Assembly (NCBI RefSeq): GCF_048270095.1
Contig: NZ_JBLWTL010000020.1
Span: 1-53,988, forward strand
Direction of reading: 5' to 3'
DNA: 53,988 nucleotides
Origin: Maricaulis sp048270095
GTDB taxonomy: Bacteria; Pseudomonadota; Alphaproteobacteria; Caulobacterales; Maricaulaceae
How positions within the stretch are numbered: the first letter of the stretch is position 1; the number at the start of each line of letters is the position of its first letter. The notes under the pieces were generated by a model that saw only the letters and a program-made list of their open reading frames with translations, was not told the DNA's origin and did no database searches. Made by a program: the position numbers and the translations under genes. Shown piece by piece: positions 1 to 8,216 of the stretch.

Positions 1-624
1 CTGCTGCAGCACCGCAGCGGCATTCCCAACTGGGTCGAGGATCCCGACCGCTGGGCGATCACCTCAGGCGAGGTGAATGATTATCTGGCGCTGGTGTTCG
101 ATGATCCTGCCGAATTCGAGCCCGATGCGCGCTATCAATATTCCAACACCAATTTCCTGCTGATCGGCAATATCCTCGATCAGGCCCTGGGCTATCCGCA
201 CCAGCAATTCATCCGCAGTGACATCCTCGACCCGCTCGGACTGCGAAACACCTTCGCCTCGGTGGATGATGTCGATCTCGAGCGCATCCCCGGCGGTTAT
301 GATCCAGGCTGGCCCGAAGAGAATTTCCGGCCCCGCGTCCACCACGTCCCCGGCGGAAGCATGGTCGCGACCGCCGAAGACACCGGCATCTTCCTGCGCG
401 CCCTCAATGACGGCACCCTCCTCACCGGTGAGGCGCAAGCGATCTATTCCGAAGTCTATGAGTATGGCCATACCGGTCTGCTCGCCGGCTATTCGAGCAT
501 CGCCCGCTATCACAGCGATATCGACGCCGTGGTGATCCAGTTTGTGAACACCAGCGGCGGCCATACCTGGACGGCGACGGAAGCGGTTTACGATCGGGTG
601 GTGCGGATCCTGCGGCGGGCGTAG
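1..624 (+). CDS. Serine hydrolase, beta-lactamase family (5' truncated)
   Basis: The frame is open from base 1 to a TAG at 622, so the N-terminus, including the catalytic SxxK motif, lies outside the window and only the last 207 residues are seen. The start of the visible part reads LLQHRSGIPN, the usual conserved stretch downstream of SxxK in class C beta-lactamase-like esterases. A YSN triad at residues 47-49 is the YxN motif, and an HTG near residue 157 matches the third (KTG/HxG) motif. These three pieces place it in the beta-lactamase/D-aminopeptidase/esterase superfamily (Pfam Beta-lactamase). Substrate cannot be told from sequence; most chromosomal members act on peptides or esters rather than antibiotics. 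It is the first of three paralogous hydrolases in the first 10 kb. Confidence 0.85.
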   Translation: MLQHRSGIPNWVEDPDRWAITSGEVNDYLALVFDDPAEFEPDARYQYSNTNFLLIGNILDQALGYPHQQFIRSDILDPLGLRNTFASVDDVDLERIPGGYDPGWPEENFRPRVHHVPGGSMVATAEDTGIFLRALNDGTLLTGEAQAIYSEVYEYGHTGLLAGYSSIARYHSDIDAVVIQFVNTSGGHTWTATEAVYDRVVRILRRA

Positions 625-730
625 TCTCTCAACCTCGTCATCCTGACGACAGTCAGGACCTCGACGCGACAGGCGCGGAGCTCGTGATATCGAGGTCTCC
701 CATTGCGACGTCCGCCAGCGTCACAGCTGC

Positions 731-858
731 CCGCCTCACCCGCCCCTGCGGGGCACCCTCTCCTCACGGAGAGGGAAGGCGCGCACTTTCCTTCTCCGTG
801 AGGAGAAGGTGGCCGAAGGCCGGATGAGGCGGGCCAACGCGACACTGGAGCGTGTCGC
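731..858. repeat. Intergenic palindromic repeat plus hairpin
   Basis: The outer arms CCGCCTCA (731-738) and TGAGGCGG (825-832) are exact reverse complements. Inside, CTCCTCACGGAGAGGGAA near 759 pairs, with one mismatch, with the stretch near 788-805. A second short hairpin, GCGACAC/GTGTCGC (839-845 and 852-858), lies directly after the stop of the minus-strand HNH gene. The composite looks like the mobile palindromic (REP/MITE-like) intergenic elements common in alphaproteobacteria, often ending transcripts between genes. No coding potential is visible in 625-859. Confidence 0.6.
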
Positions 859-859
859 C

Positions 860-1435
860 CTACCGCTCCAGCTCCACATCCCAATACAGATAGTCCAGCC
901 AGCTCTCATGCAGGAATTTCGGCGGGAATCTCCGGCCCTGGGCCTGGAGCTCATACATGGTGGGGCGTTGCGGCGGGCGTTTGAGGGGCATGCGGGCTTC
1001 GCGCGGATTGCGGCCACCCTTTTTCAGATTACACGGACTGCAGGCGGCGACGATATTGTCCCAGCTTGTCTTGCCGCCGGCGCGGCGCGGGATGACATGG
1101 TCGAAGGTGAGTTTTTCCGTGCTGCCGCTGCCACCGGCGCCGCAATAGGCGCATTTGAAGCCGTCGCGCAGCCAGACATTATAGCGGGTGAAGGCGGGCG
1201 TGCGGTCGAGGGCGACATAGTCGCGCAGGGCGACGACTGACGGGACGTGCATTTCGAAGGTCGGGGAATGCACCACGTCCTCGTAGTTGGAGACGATGGC
1301 GACGCGTTCGAGGAAGACATTCTTGACCGCTTCCTGCCACGGCCAGGTCGAGAGCGGCCAATAGCTGAGCGGCTGGAAATCCGCATTCAGCACCAGACAG
1401 GGCCATCCCTGCGGGGCTTTAGCAAGCACCTGCAT
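860..1435 (-). CDS. HNH endonuclease family protein
   Basis: A 191-residue protein with a compact HNH nuclease domain in the middle. CAYC (95-98) and CSPC (132-135) supply the four zinc-binding cysteines that hold the fold, and DH at 112-113 with the WDN at 125-127 are the expected catalytic/metal-binding residues. The reading frame extends further upstream, but the ATG at 1435 is preceded by a strong ribosome-binding site (GGGGAGG) and begins the conserved part, so I chose it. This domain family (close to the 5-methylcytosine-specific McrA-like HNH set) is found as a single-copy chromosomal gene in many alphaproteobacteria, so a housekeeping DNA-processing role is as likely as restriction. 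No methylase or other restriction gene is nearby. Confidence 0.88.
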   Translation of the reverse strand: MQVLAKAPQGWPCLVLNADFQPLSYWPLSTWPWQEAVKNVFLERVAIVSNYEDVVHSPTFEMHVPSVVALRDYVALDRTPAFTRYNVWLRDGFKCAYCGAGGSGSTEKLTFDHVIPRRAGGKTSWDNIVAACSPCNLKKGGRNPREARMPLKRPPQRPTMYELQAQGRRFPPKFLHESWLDYLYWDVELER

Positions 1436-1646
1436 GGCCGCCTCCCCTTTGCATCCGGGCCCTGGGGCCGCGAGGGAAGGATGTATCCCGGACATTCGTC
1501 CTGAAAACGCACCTCCTTGGACTGCCCGGCCGCCCGACAGGCGAATCGGATCACGTGTCCTTGCAGGCAAGTTTACGCCTGTTTCGGTGACGCGCCTATG
1601 ACATCAAGGCCACACACGCTGCGACACGGGGCAGCAGGACTTGCGC

Positions 1647-2309
1647 TCAGCGATAACCGCCGGACAGGGCCGTCTTGAGGAAATGCGCGCCGATCTCCAG
1701 CCCGTCCTGGCCGATGGAATGCGGCAGGCCCTGGGAGATATGCCATTGCGCGCCATGACCGGCGGCGGCCAGGTTTTCCAGCGCATCGAACATGAAGCCG
1801 AGCGGCAGGACCGGGTCCTGATCGCCATGGATCAACATCACCGGCGGTTTGGAGCGCATTTCCTGCTTCAGTTTCGGCCCGCCCGGCAAGGCGCCGGAAA
1901 AGCCGAGAATGCCGGCCAAAGGCCGCTCACGGCGCAGACCCGCCTGCAGGGAGAGCATGGTGCCCTGAGAGAATCCACACAGCACCAGATCGGCCTCGGT
2001 CAGGCGGTAACGCGCCAATTCCTGGTCAATGAAACGGTCAATGATCGGCCCGGCGATAGCGGCACCGGCCTCGATCCGGTCGGGATCGAGATTGGAGATC
2101 GGGAACCATTGATAGCCATTGGGCGCACCGGGCACCGCCTCGGGCGCATTCGGCGACACCCATTGCACATGCGGCAGCGCCGGCGCCCAATGCTGGCCGA
2201 GCCCGATCAGATCATCGCCATTGGAGCCATAGCCATGCAGGAAAATCACCAGCTTGCGCGGCGGCTGTCCATCGCGAGGCGCGAGGCGGGGTCCGTCGAT
2301 GGGGGTCAT
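1647..2309 (-). CDS. Phospholipase/carboxylesterase (alpha/beta hydrolase)
   Basis: A 220-residue cytosolic alpha/beta hydrolase of the Abhydrolase_2 (carboxylesterase/YpfH) family, the usual length. The oxyanion-hole motif HGYGSNG is at 25-31, the nucleophile elbow GFSQG holds Ser114, the acid is Asp165 in HGDQDPVLP, and the base is His197 in LPHS, giving a complete catalytic triad. The ATG at 2309 has AGGAG about eight bases upstream. The much longer open frame reaching to 3050 is antisense shadow over the neighbouring tRNA-synthetase-like gene. It hydrolyses short-chain esters or lysophospholipids in known relatives; the substrate here is not known. It is divergent from gluQ. Confidence 0.88.
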   Translation of the reverse strand: MTPIDGPRLAPRDGQPPRKLVIFLHGYGSNGDDLIGLGQHWAPALPHVQWVSPNAPEAVPGAPNGYQWFPISNLDPDRIEAGAAIAGPIIDRFIDQELARYRLTEADLVLCGFSQGTMLSLQAGLRRERPLAGILGFSGALPGGPKLKQEMRSKPPVMLIHGDQDPVLPLGFMFDALENLAAAGHGAQWHISQGLPHSIGQDGLEIGAHFLKTALSGGYR

Positions 2310-2429
2310 GCGTGTCTCCTGCTCGGTATCGGGCGGAAAGTCAGCATTCGCGCCGGTGCTGTCAACGCGTGAGGGCTGCGGGCAGCGATGGTTTTGACAA
2401 GTGGTGCGAATTGGCTTTGCGATAGCGCC

Positions 2430-3290
2430 ATGAATTTCGTCACACGTTTCGCCCCCTCGCCTTCGGGCTACCTCCATCTTGGCCATGCCTTCTCGGCCTG
2501 GACCGCCTGGCGTGCGGCCTGTGACCATGAGGGGCGTTTCCTGCTGCGGCTGGAAGATATCGACACGCTTCGGTGCAGACATGAATTCGAGGCGCCCCTG
2601 TTTGATGATCTGATCTGGCTCGGGCTCGACTGGGAAGAACCGGTGCGGCGCCAGAGCGAGCATTTCGATGAGTATGCTGGCGTGCTGGAGCGGCTCAAGG
2701 CGCTCGGCCTCGTTTATCGCTGCTTCAAGACCCGCACGGAAATCCTCGAGGATATCGCCCGCGCCCCGCATGGCGTCGGCGAAGTTTATCGCGGGCCCGA
2801 CACGCCCCTGTCGGCAGATGAGGAAGCGGCGCGGGTGGCGGCCGGCGAGGCCTATGCCTGGCGGCTCTCGCTGGATCGCTGCCGCGATCATCTCGGGCCG
2901 CGGTTTGGCGCGATGTGTTTTGTCGAGGAAGGGGTAAGCGCCACCAAGCGCGAAGGCGCGCGCGAAGTGGCGGCCGATCCAGCCCCGCTCGGCGATGTTG
3001 TGCTGGCGCGCAAGGATGTCGGCACCAGCTATCATATCGCCGTGGTGCATGATGATGCGCTACAGGGCATCAGCCATGTGATCCGCGGCGAGGACTTGTT
3101 CGAGCTGACGCCGCTGCACGTGCTGCTGCAGACCCTGCTCGGCCTGCCAACTCCCATCTATCGCCATCACCGGCTTCTGCTGGATGAAAACGGCAAGCGC
3201 TTCGCCAAGCGCGACCAGGCAGCGACCTTGCAGGCGATGCGGATGAGCGGCGAGACCTCGGAAGGGTTGCGCTCAATCTTCCGGCGCTGA
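2430..3290 (+). CDS. gluQ: Glutamyl-Q tRNA(Asp) synthetase
   Basis: A 286-residue class I synthetase-like protein. It begins FAPSPSGYLHLGHAF, so the HIGH-type motif HLGH is at 16-19, and the KMSKS counterpart KRFAK sits near 256-260. The protein stops soon after, lacking the anticodon-binding domain of a full GluRS. That truncated build defines GluQRS (YadB), which activates glutamate and attaches it to queuosine at position 34 of tRNA-Asp. An earlier in-frame ATG exists at 2388, but the ATG at 2430 begins exactly at the conserved catalytic fold. The cysteine cluster used for zinc binding in the E. coli enzyme is not obvious; only isolated cysteines are present, as I would expect in alphaproteobacterial versions. 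Confidence 0.93.
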   Translation: MNFVTRFAPSPSGYLHLGHAFSAWTAWRAACDHEGRFLLRLEDIDTLRCRHEFEAPLFDDLIWLGLDWEEPVRRQSEHFDEYAGVLERLKALGLVYRCFKTRTEILEDIARAPHGVGEVYRGPDTPLSADEEAARVAAGEAYAWRLSLDRCRDHLGPRFGAMCFVEEGVSATKREGAREVAADPAPLGDVVLARKDVGTSYHIAVVHDDALQGISHVIRGEDLFELTPLHVLLQTLLGLPTPIYRHHRLLLDENGKRFAKRDQAATLQAMRMSGETSEGLRSIFRR

Positions 3291-3372
3291 GTTTACCGAT
3301 TTGTCATGCATCCAGACGCGCCATCCCGCGCATCCAAGGTCTTGAAGCCACACAAATTCGGGACCCGATGCG

Positions 3373-4299
3373 ATGAAACAGACCGTCCGCCAACGCCTTC
3401 TCACCGCCGCCGCACTCAGCCTTGCCCTGGCCGCTGGCCCAGCTCTGGCCGACCCGCTGGCCGCGATTGATCCGGTCCTCGCCATGGGCACCGGCGATGC
3501 GGCGCTAGAAAGCCTGCTGGAACAGCGCTGCGAGGATGTGGAGCGGATCGATGTCGCCACACCGCGCTTTCCACTCGCGGCTGAAAGCGAGGCGCATTTG
3601 ATCTGCGACGGGCTCGATCTGGCCTCGGGCGCCCGCCTCGACCGGGCCGTCTTCATCCTCGGCGATGGTGCCCTGGTTCATGTCAATGCCACAGGCGGTG
3701 CCGAGGCGTTGGCCCAGGCCGGCGAGGCGCAGAACTTTCGCGACTTCACGGTCTGGCCGGCCGCGGGTGTGCTGATTGATACCGCGCGCGACACGGTCTG
3801 GGTTCTCAATCCCGACGGGCTGCACACCAATCTCTTCATGTGGCGTCATCCCGCCCTCGACGGCGCCGCCCTGCCCGAGACTGAAGCGCTGAGCTTTGCG
3901 GTGCCGCAGGAAATCCGTCTCGGCGAAACGATCGAGGTGCTGGCCCCGGAAATCGAGGCGGCCTGCGCCTTTACGCGCACCTTTGACGACGAGCCCGGCC
4001 TGCCGACCGGCAATACGACACAGACGCAGATTGACTGTTTCGGCTATGAAATCGCCGGTTTCGACCGGAAAATCGAATTCGTCTTTGCCGATGGCCAGCT
4101 GGCCCTGGCCTGGATCCTCACCGGCGTTGGCGATGAAGCGCGGCTGCGCCAGCTCTTGACGGGGCAGTATGGCGAGCCGGCTGCCGCCATCCCGCCCGGA
4201 CTGGAATTCTTCCCCGGCGAACGGATTGCTCTGCGGACCGACAAGCCGGAAATCCTGATCGCATCGGACGCCGTGGTCTCAGCCTTTCTCGGCCGCTGA
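3373..4299 (+). CDS. Secreted hypothetical protein
   Basis: A 308-residue protein I do not recognise. It opens with a clear Sec signal peptide: basic residues, a leucine/alanine-rich core and an AGPALA|DP cleavage site near residue 26, so the mature protein is periplasmic or exported. The rest is acidic, rich in alanine and leucine, with cysteines spaced through the chain (for example the CEDV and LICDG stretches) that may form disulfides in the periplasm. There is no membrane anchor and no catalytic motif. Codon use matches neighbours, so it is probably a resident gene. The 82-base gap from gluQ allows its own promoter. Confidence 0.75.
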   Translation: MKQTVRQRLLTAAALSLALAAGPALADPLAAIDPVLAMGTGDAALESLLEQRCEDVERIDVATPRFPLAAESEAHLICDGLDLASGARLDRAVFILGDGALVHVNATGGAEALAQAGEAQNFRDFTVWPAAGVLIDTARDTVWVLNPDGLHTNLFMWRHPALDGAALPETEALSFAVPQEIRLGETIEVLAPEIEAACAFTRTFDDEPGLPTGNTTQTQIDCFGYEIAGFDRKIEFVFADGQLALAWILTGVGDEARLRQLLTGQYGEPAAAIPPGLEFFPGERIALRTDKPEILIASDAVVSAFLGR

Positions 4300-4379
4300 C
4301 GCCGGGCCCGCGATCATGTCGCAGCCAGCTCCGGCCCCTCGAACTAGGCAAGCGCCGTCTGAGCCGCTATCAGGCAGAC

Positions 4380-5423
4380 ATGTTTTTGCGCGATCTTTGG
4401 TATTTCGGGGCGCTTTCGAGCGAGCTCAAACCGGGCCAGCATCTCCATCGCGAGCTGCTGGGCCAGGCGATATTGTTCGGACGCGACCATGAGGGCCGCG
4501 CCTTCGCGATGAAGGATGTCTGCCCGCACCGCGGCATCTTGCTGTCCGGTGGCAAGATGCAGTGCCATGAGGGCGAGAGCCAGGTGGAATGCCCCTATCA
4601 TGGCTGGCGTTTCCGCACTGATGGCTCCTGCGCTGCCATTCCCTCGCTGACGGCAGACCAGGCCGAAGCGATGGACCTCTCGAAGATCCGCACCCGCACC
4701 TTCCCGCTGCACGAGGACCAGGGCCTGGTCTGGATCTATTACGGGTCCGAGGAGAATCCCGAGCCCACCATCGCACCGCCCAAGCTGGATCTGCCCGAGG
4801 GCGAACGCCCACGCATGGTGATCCATGACGTCTTCAACTGCCATGTCGACCATGCCGTGATCGGGCTGATGGACCCGGCGCATATCCCTTTCATCCACCG
4901 GCAATGGTGGTGGCGGTCCGGCAAATCCGTGCACGAGAAAGCCAAGCAATTCGGACCGGTCGGGCGCGGCTTCTCCATGCTGCCGCATGTGCCGTCGAAG
5001 AATTCCTATCTCTACGCCCTGCTCGGCGAGCCCCAGACCGAGATCCGGTTTGAAATCCCCGGCCTGCGCACAGAATACGTCAAGGCGGGCGGCAAGCATT
5101 TCACCGGTTTCACCGCGGTGACACCGACGAACGAGAATTCCACCGCCATCACCATCGTCGTCTACTGGGATCACCCGCTCTTGCACATCACGCCGAATTT
5201 CCTGATCCGCAAGGGGATCGAGACCTTCGTCGGCCAGGACCGCGAGGCCGTGAACGCGCAGCAGATCGGGCTCGCCTATGATCCCGACCTGATGCTGATC
5301 CATGATAGCGACGTGCAGGCGAAATGGTATTTTGCGCTCAAACGCGCCTGGACGAAGCATCGCGAAACCGGCGAGCCCTTCGTCAATCCTGTCAAACCCG
5401 CCACCCTGCGCTGGAGAAGCTGA
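4380..5423 (+). CDS. Rieske [2Fe-2S] oxygenase, alpha-subunit type
   Basis: A 347-residue protein. The Rieske cluster ligands are CPH (Cys48, His50) and CPYH (Cys71, His74). Downstream, DPAHIPFIH (Asp165, His168, His173) gives the D-x2-H-x4-H signature of the mononuclear iron site that activates O2 in ring-hydroxylating oxygenases. The length suits the single-component group related to vanillate O-demethylase and choline or steroid oxygenases rather than a multi-subunit dioxygenase, and no beta subunit or reductase gene is adjacent. The substrate is unknown. The stop overlaps the start of the HIG1-type gene, so the two are probably co-transcribed. Confidence 0.88.
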   Translation: MFLRDLWYFGALSSELKPGQHLHRELLGQAILFGRDHEGRAFAMKDVCPHRGILLSGGKMQCHEGESQVECPYHGWRFRTDGSCAAIPSLTADQAEAMDLSKIRTRTFPLHEDQGLVWIYYGSEENPEPTIAPPKLDLPEGERPRMVIHDVFNCHVDHAVIGLMDPAHIPFIHRQWWWRSGKSVHEKAKQFGPVGRGFSMLPHVPSKNSYLYALLGEPQTEIRFEIPGLRTEYVKAGGKHFTGFTAVTPTNENSTAITIVVYWDHPLLHITPNFLIRKGIETFVGQDREAVNAQQIGLAYDPDLMLIHDSDVQAKWYFALKRAWTKHRETGEPFVNPVKPATLRWRS

Positions 5424-5632
5424 TGACCGTCGATCTTCTTACCGGACTGCTCTACATCGCCATGCTTGGCGTGGTGATCGTGCTCGGTTTCGGGATTTTC
5501 AACCTTTATCGTTCCGGCGATGAGGCGCGGTCGCGCTCCAACAAGCTGATGCGTCTGCGGATCGTGCTGCAATTCTCGGCTATTGCGCTGATCGTACTGA
5601 TCTATTTCGCCAAGGAACATTGGGGCGCCTGA
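5423..5632 (+). CDS. HIG1-type twin-transmembrane protein
   Basis: A 69-residue inner-membrane protein with two hydrophobic helices (about 7-27 and 47-62) joined by a polar loop reading RSGDEARSRSNKLMRLR. The loop and the following LQ match the conserved core of HIG1-domain proteins, which assist cytochrome oxidase or respiratory supercomplexes in mitochondria and are common as short twin-helix proteins in alphaproteobacteria. The ATG at 5423 overlaps the TGA of the Rieske gene. I recall this protein lying next to a cobalamin adenosyltransferase and etfBA in relatives; here the order is kept, but other genes sit in between. Confidence 0.8.
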   Translation: MTVDLLTGLLYIAMLGVVIVLGFGIFNLYRSGDEARSRSNKLMRLRIVLQFSAIALIVLIYFAKEHWGA

Positions 5633-5640
5633 CCGGCACG

Positions 5641-6759
5641 CTAGTCGGACGGGGTCAGCAAGGCCCCGAAGACCGGTCCCATCGTTGGCGCAACCCGGTC
5701 CACGCGGCCATCATTGAAGGCGATGACCACAGCGCGGTCGCTTTGCGGGTCCATCACGATCTGGACAAACCACATCGTATTCGATCCGGCATGGATCAGG
5801 CGGCCATTCTGTAGCGCCCAGCCGAGCGCATAATCGCCGCCGAAGGGCGGTGTGTGCAGGGTCTGCCAACTGTCTGCGGTCAGATAGTCGCTCGCCTCGC
5901 CGCGATCACCCGCCATCTGCGCGCCCAGATATCGGCCAAGATCGCTGAGCGAAATATGGACGGTTCCGGCCGGTCCGAGCACGGGCGGGTTATCGGCGCG
6001 TGGTCCCGGCGGCACTGCCGTCAAACCTCCGAGCATGCCGGAGCGGTGACCGCGCGGCTGGTCGATTGCATCAACGCTGCCCGGAGGCCCGAAACCGGCT
6101 GAATCCAGACCGAGCGGTTCGAAGACCTCGCTCGCCATCAGGCTTTCCCAGCTTTGCCCGGTCGCCTGTTCGAGCATGGCCCCGGCAATGACATAGCCGG
6201 CATTGGAGTAGAGGAATTCGGTCTCCGCCTCGGCCGCCGGTGCCGTCCGCAACATCCGGAGCGCATAGTCGAGCCGCTGCTCGGGCATGGGGCGGCCACT
6301 GGTGCCTTCCATCTGGAAGCGGATCATGTCGGCCATGCCGATATTGGCCGGAAGGCCGGCGCGATGGCTGAAGAGATGCCGGAAGGTCAGCGCCGGATAG
6401 GCCGGATCCATCCCCTCGATCACACCGCCAAGGCGCTCGCCAATCGTGTCGTCCCAGCTGATGACACCCGCCTCCACCAGCCGCGCCGCCAGCATTGCCG
6501 TCATCGCCTTGGTGTCAGAGCCGATATGCCAGAGGTCATCCGGCGTCACGGCGGCATCACTGCCGGCCTCGCGCACTCCGGCAACACCGATGCGCGTCTC
6601 ACCAGCCTGCCAGAACAACACCGCAGCGGCCGGCGCCCCGCTCGATTCGCGCGCCTGTTCGGCGAACACAGCGAGCTCTGCATCATTGGTCACGGACTGT
6701 GCGAGGGCTGCGGGGCTGACCGCCACTGTCAGTGCGATTGCGAAATTGCGGATCATCAT
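5641..6759 (-). CDS. Serine hydrolase, beta-lactamase family (secreted)
   Basis: A 372-residue protein with a signal peptide ending near ALAQ (residues 1-21). SDTK at 81-84 is the catalytic SxxK and YSN at 184-186 is the YxN motif; an HAG near the C-terminus fits the third motif. This is the class C beta-lactamase/esterase fold, exported to the periplasm. The start ATG at 6759 has GGGAG upstream; a longer open frame without a signal peptide is rejected. It lies opposite to its neighbours, between the HIG1-type gene and the adenosyltransferase gene, and appears inserted into that conserved pair. Substrate is unknown. Confidence 0.88.
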   Translation of the reverse strand: MMIRNFAIALTVAVSPAALAQSVTNDAELAVFAEQARESSGAPAAAVLFWQAGETRIGVAGVREAGSDAAVTPDDLWHIGSDTKAMTAMLAARLVEAGVISWDDTIGERLGGVIEGMDPAYPALTFRHLFSHRAGLPANIGMADMIRFQMEGTSGRPMPEQRLDYALRMLRTAPAAEAETEFLYSNAGYVIAGAMLEQATGQSWESLMASEVFEPLGLDSAGFGPPGSVDAIDQPRGHRSGMLGGLTAVPPGPRADNPPVLGPAGTVHISLSDLGRYLGAQMAGDRGEASDYLTADSWQTLHTPPFGGDYALGWALQNGRLIHAGSNTMWFVQIVMDPQSDRAVVIAFNDGRVDRVAPTMGPVFGALLTPSD

Positions 6760-6862
6760 CTTTTCTCCCTGACCTCTTGGCCTGCTCTCGTGACGCCCGG
6801 CCACGCAGCCTGAATCTGATGCGGGGCTCGCGCCGCGCGCGCCGAAGCGCTAGACAGGCTTC

Positions 6863-7438
6863 ATGGTCAAGCTCAATAAAATCTACACTCGTACCGGCGA
6901 CGCCGGTCAAACCCGTCTCGGCGACATGTCGCTGACAGTGAAGCACGACCCGAGGGTGGATGCCTACGGGGATGTGGACGAGACAAATTCCTCCCTCGGC
7001 CTCGCCCGCGCCGCACTGGGCGGCGGCCATGAGCTCGATGCAGCGCTGCAACGGATCCAGAATGACCTGTTCGATCTGGGCGGCGATCTGTGCGTGCCCG
7101 AGAGCGATGAACCGCTCGGCTTCGAGCCGCTGCGAATGACCGAGGGTCAGGTGACACGGCTGGAGACCGAGATCGATGCGCTCAATGCACGCCTGTCACG
7201 GCTGAACTCCTTTATCCTGCCCGGCGGGAGTGAGGCCGCCGCGCGCCTGCACCTTTCGCGGACCATTTGCCGCCGTGCCGAGCGCAAGCTTTCCGCGCTG
7301 ATCGCCGGGGGTATCCGCATCAATCCGGCGGCACTGAAATACCTCAACCGCCTGTCCGACCTGATCTTCGTGATGGCCCGCATCACCAATGATGAAGGGC
7401 GCAGCGATGTCCTCTGGGTGCCCGGCGGCGAACGCTGA
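6863..7438 (+). CDS. Cob(I)alamin adenosyltransferase, PduO type
   Basis: A 191-residue ATP:cob(I)alamin adenosyltransferase. The N-terminal TRTGDAGQT (about 9-17) is the ATP-binding signature, the central VDAYGDVDETNSSLG follows it, and the C-terminal SRTICRRAERK carries the conserved arginines of the active site. It makes adenosylcobalamin, the cofactor of methylmalonyl-CoA mutase and related enzymes. Its place upstream of etfBA fits a link with acyl-CoA oxidation and propionyl-CoA use, as in other alphaproteobacteria. No cobalamin riboswitch was recognised upstream. Confidence 0.92.
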   Translation: MVKLNKIYTRTGDAGQTRLGDMSLTVKHDPRVDAYGDVDETNSSLGLARAALGGGHELDAALQRIQNDLFDLGGDLCVPESDEPLGFEPLRMTEGQVTRLETEIDALNARLSRLNSFILPGGSEAAARLHLSRTICRRAERKLSALIAGGIRINPAALKYLNRLSDLIFVMARITNDEGRSDVLWVPGGER

Positions 7439-7567
7439 GACCGCGCATTCTTTCCGGCACGGAAACATCAACTTCGCGCGAGTGGGCTCGATTTCCCGGT
7501 CAGACGCATTATGTTTTGCGAACAATTTTCAACGCAGACCGTTTTCAAATCACCTGGGAGTGACCGC

Positions 7568-8161
7568 ATGTTTCGCTTTTTTCTCGCCGCTGCCCCGGCT
7601 GCGCTGCTGGCCTTCTCCAGCGCGTCGGCTGAGCCCGTCGCCTATGAGTTTGACCATAGCCACACCGTCATCAGTGCCAGCTGGGACCATCAGGGCTATT
7701 CGCGCCAATCGCTGCAATTCACCGACTATGAGGGCACGGTCGAGCTCGACCTGGAAACCCCGGCCAATTCGACCATCGACATCACCTTCAACCTGATCAG
7801 CGGTCTGTGGGCCGGTGCCGGGCAGGACGCATTCATCGGCCATCTCAATTCCGGTGACTTCTTCGACACGGCCCTCACCCCGACCGCTCATTTCGTCGGC
7901 ACCAGCTTTGAGACCGAAGATGGCGAAACCGGCGTGATGAGCGGCGACCTGACCATGAATGGCCAGACCCATCCAGTGTCGCTGGATGTCACCCTCAACA
8001 ATGCCGGCGAGACCCGCGATGGCCGCTCCAAGCTAGGCTTTACCGCGACCGGATCACTGCTGCGCTCTGAGTGGGACATGGGCTATGCCGTGCCTTACGT
8101 CTCCGACGAAATCGAGCTCTTCATCTCGACCGAAATGGCCGTCCCGGCGCCGGCCGAATAG
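7568..8161 (+). CDS. YceI-family periplasmic protein
   Basis: A 197-residue protein with a signal peptide (MFRFFLAA..., cleavage near SASA|EP at about residue 21) and the YceI lipocalin-like beta-barrel pattern. The visible marks are YEFDHSHTVISASWDH at the start, GDFFDTALTPTAHF in the middle and the GDLTMNGQTHPVSLDV block near the end. Family members bind isoprenoid-like lipids in the periplasm. The ATG at 7568 has GGGAG seven to eight bases upstream; the longer open frame from 7511 would hide the signal peptide. It is a single-gene unit ending at a strong hairpin. Confidence 0.88.
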   Translation: MFRFFLAAAPAALLAFSSASAEPVAYEFDHSHTVISASWDHQGYSRQSLQFTDYEGTVELDLETPANSTIDITFNLISGLWAGAGQDAFIGHLNSGDFFDTALTPTAHFVGTSFETEDGETGVMSGDLTMNGQTHPVSLDVTLNNAGETRDGRSKLGFTATGSLLRSEWDMGYAVPYVSDEIELFISTEMAVPAPAE

Positions 8162-8176
8162 CTGACCATCCCTTTG

Positions 8177-8203
8177 CTGCAGGCACGGCGCGCGTGCCTG
8201 CAG
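8177..8203. terminator. Hairpin between convergent genes
   Basis: CTGCAGGCACG (8177-8187) and CGTGCCTGCAG (8193-8203) form a perfect 11-bp stem with a five-base loop, sitting between the stops of the YceI gene and the minus-strand hydrolase. Neither side has a good T run, so it is at best a bidirectional or factor-assisted terminator. Confidence 0.55.
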
Positions 8204-8216
8204 TATAGCCTCAACG

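Noticed and set aside
1641..2372. A 243-codon plus-strand frame opposite the carboxylesterase gene
   Set aside because: Antisense shadow; the esterase on the minus strand has an intact catalytic triad and ribosome-binding site.
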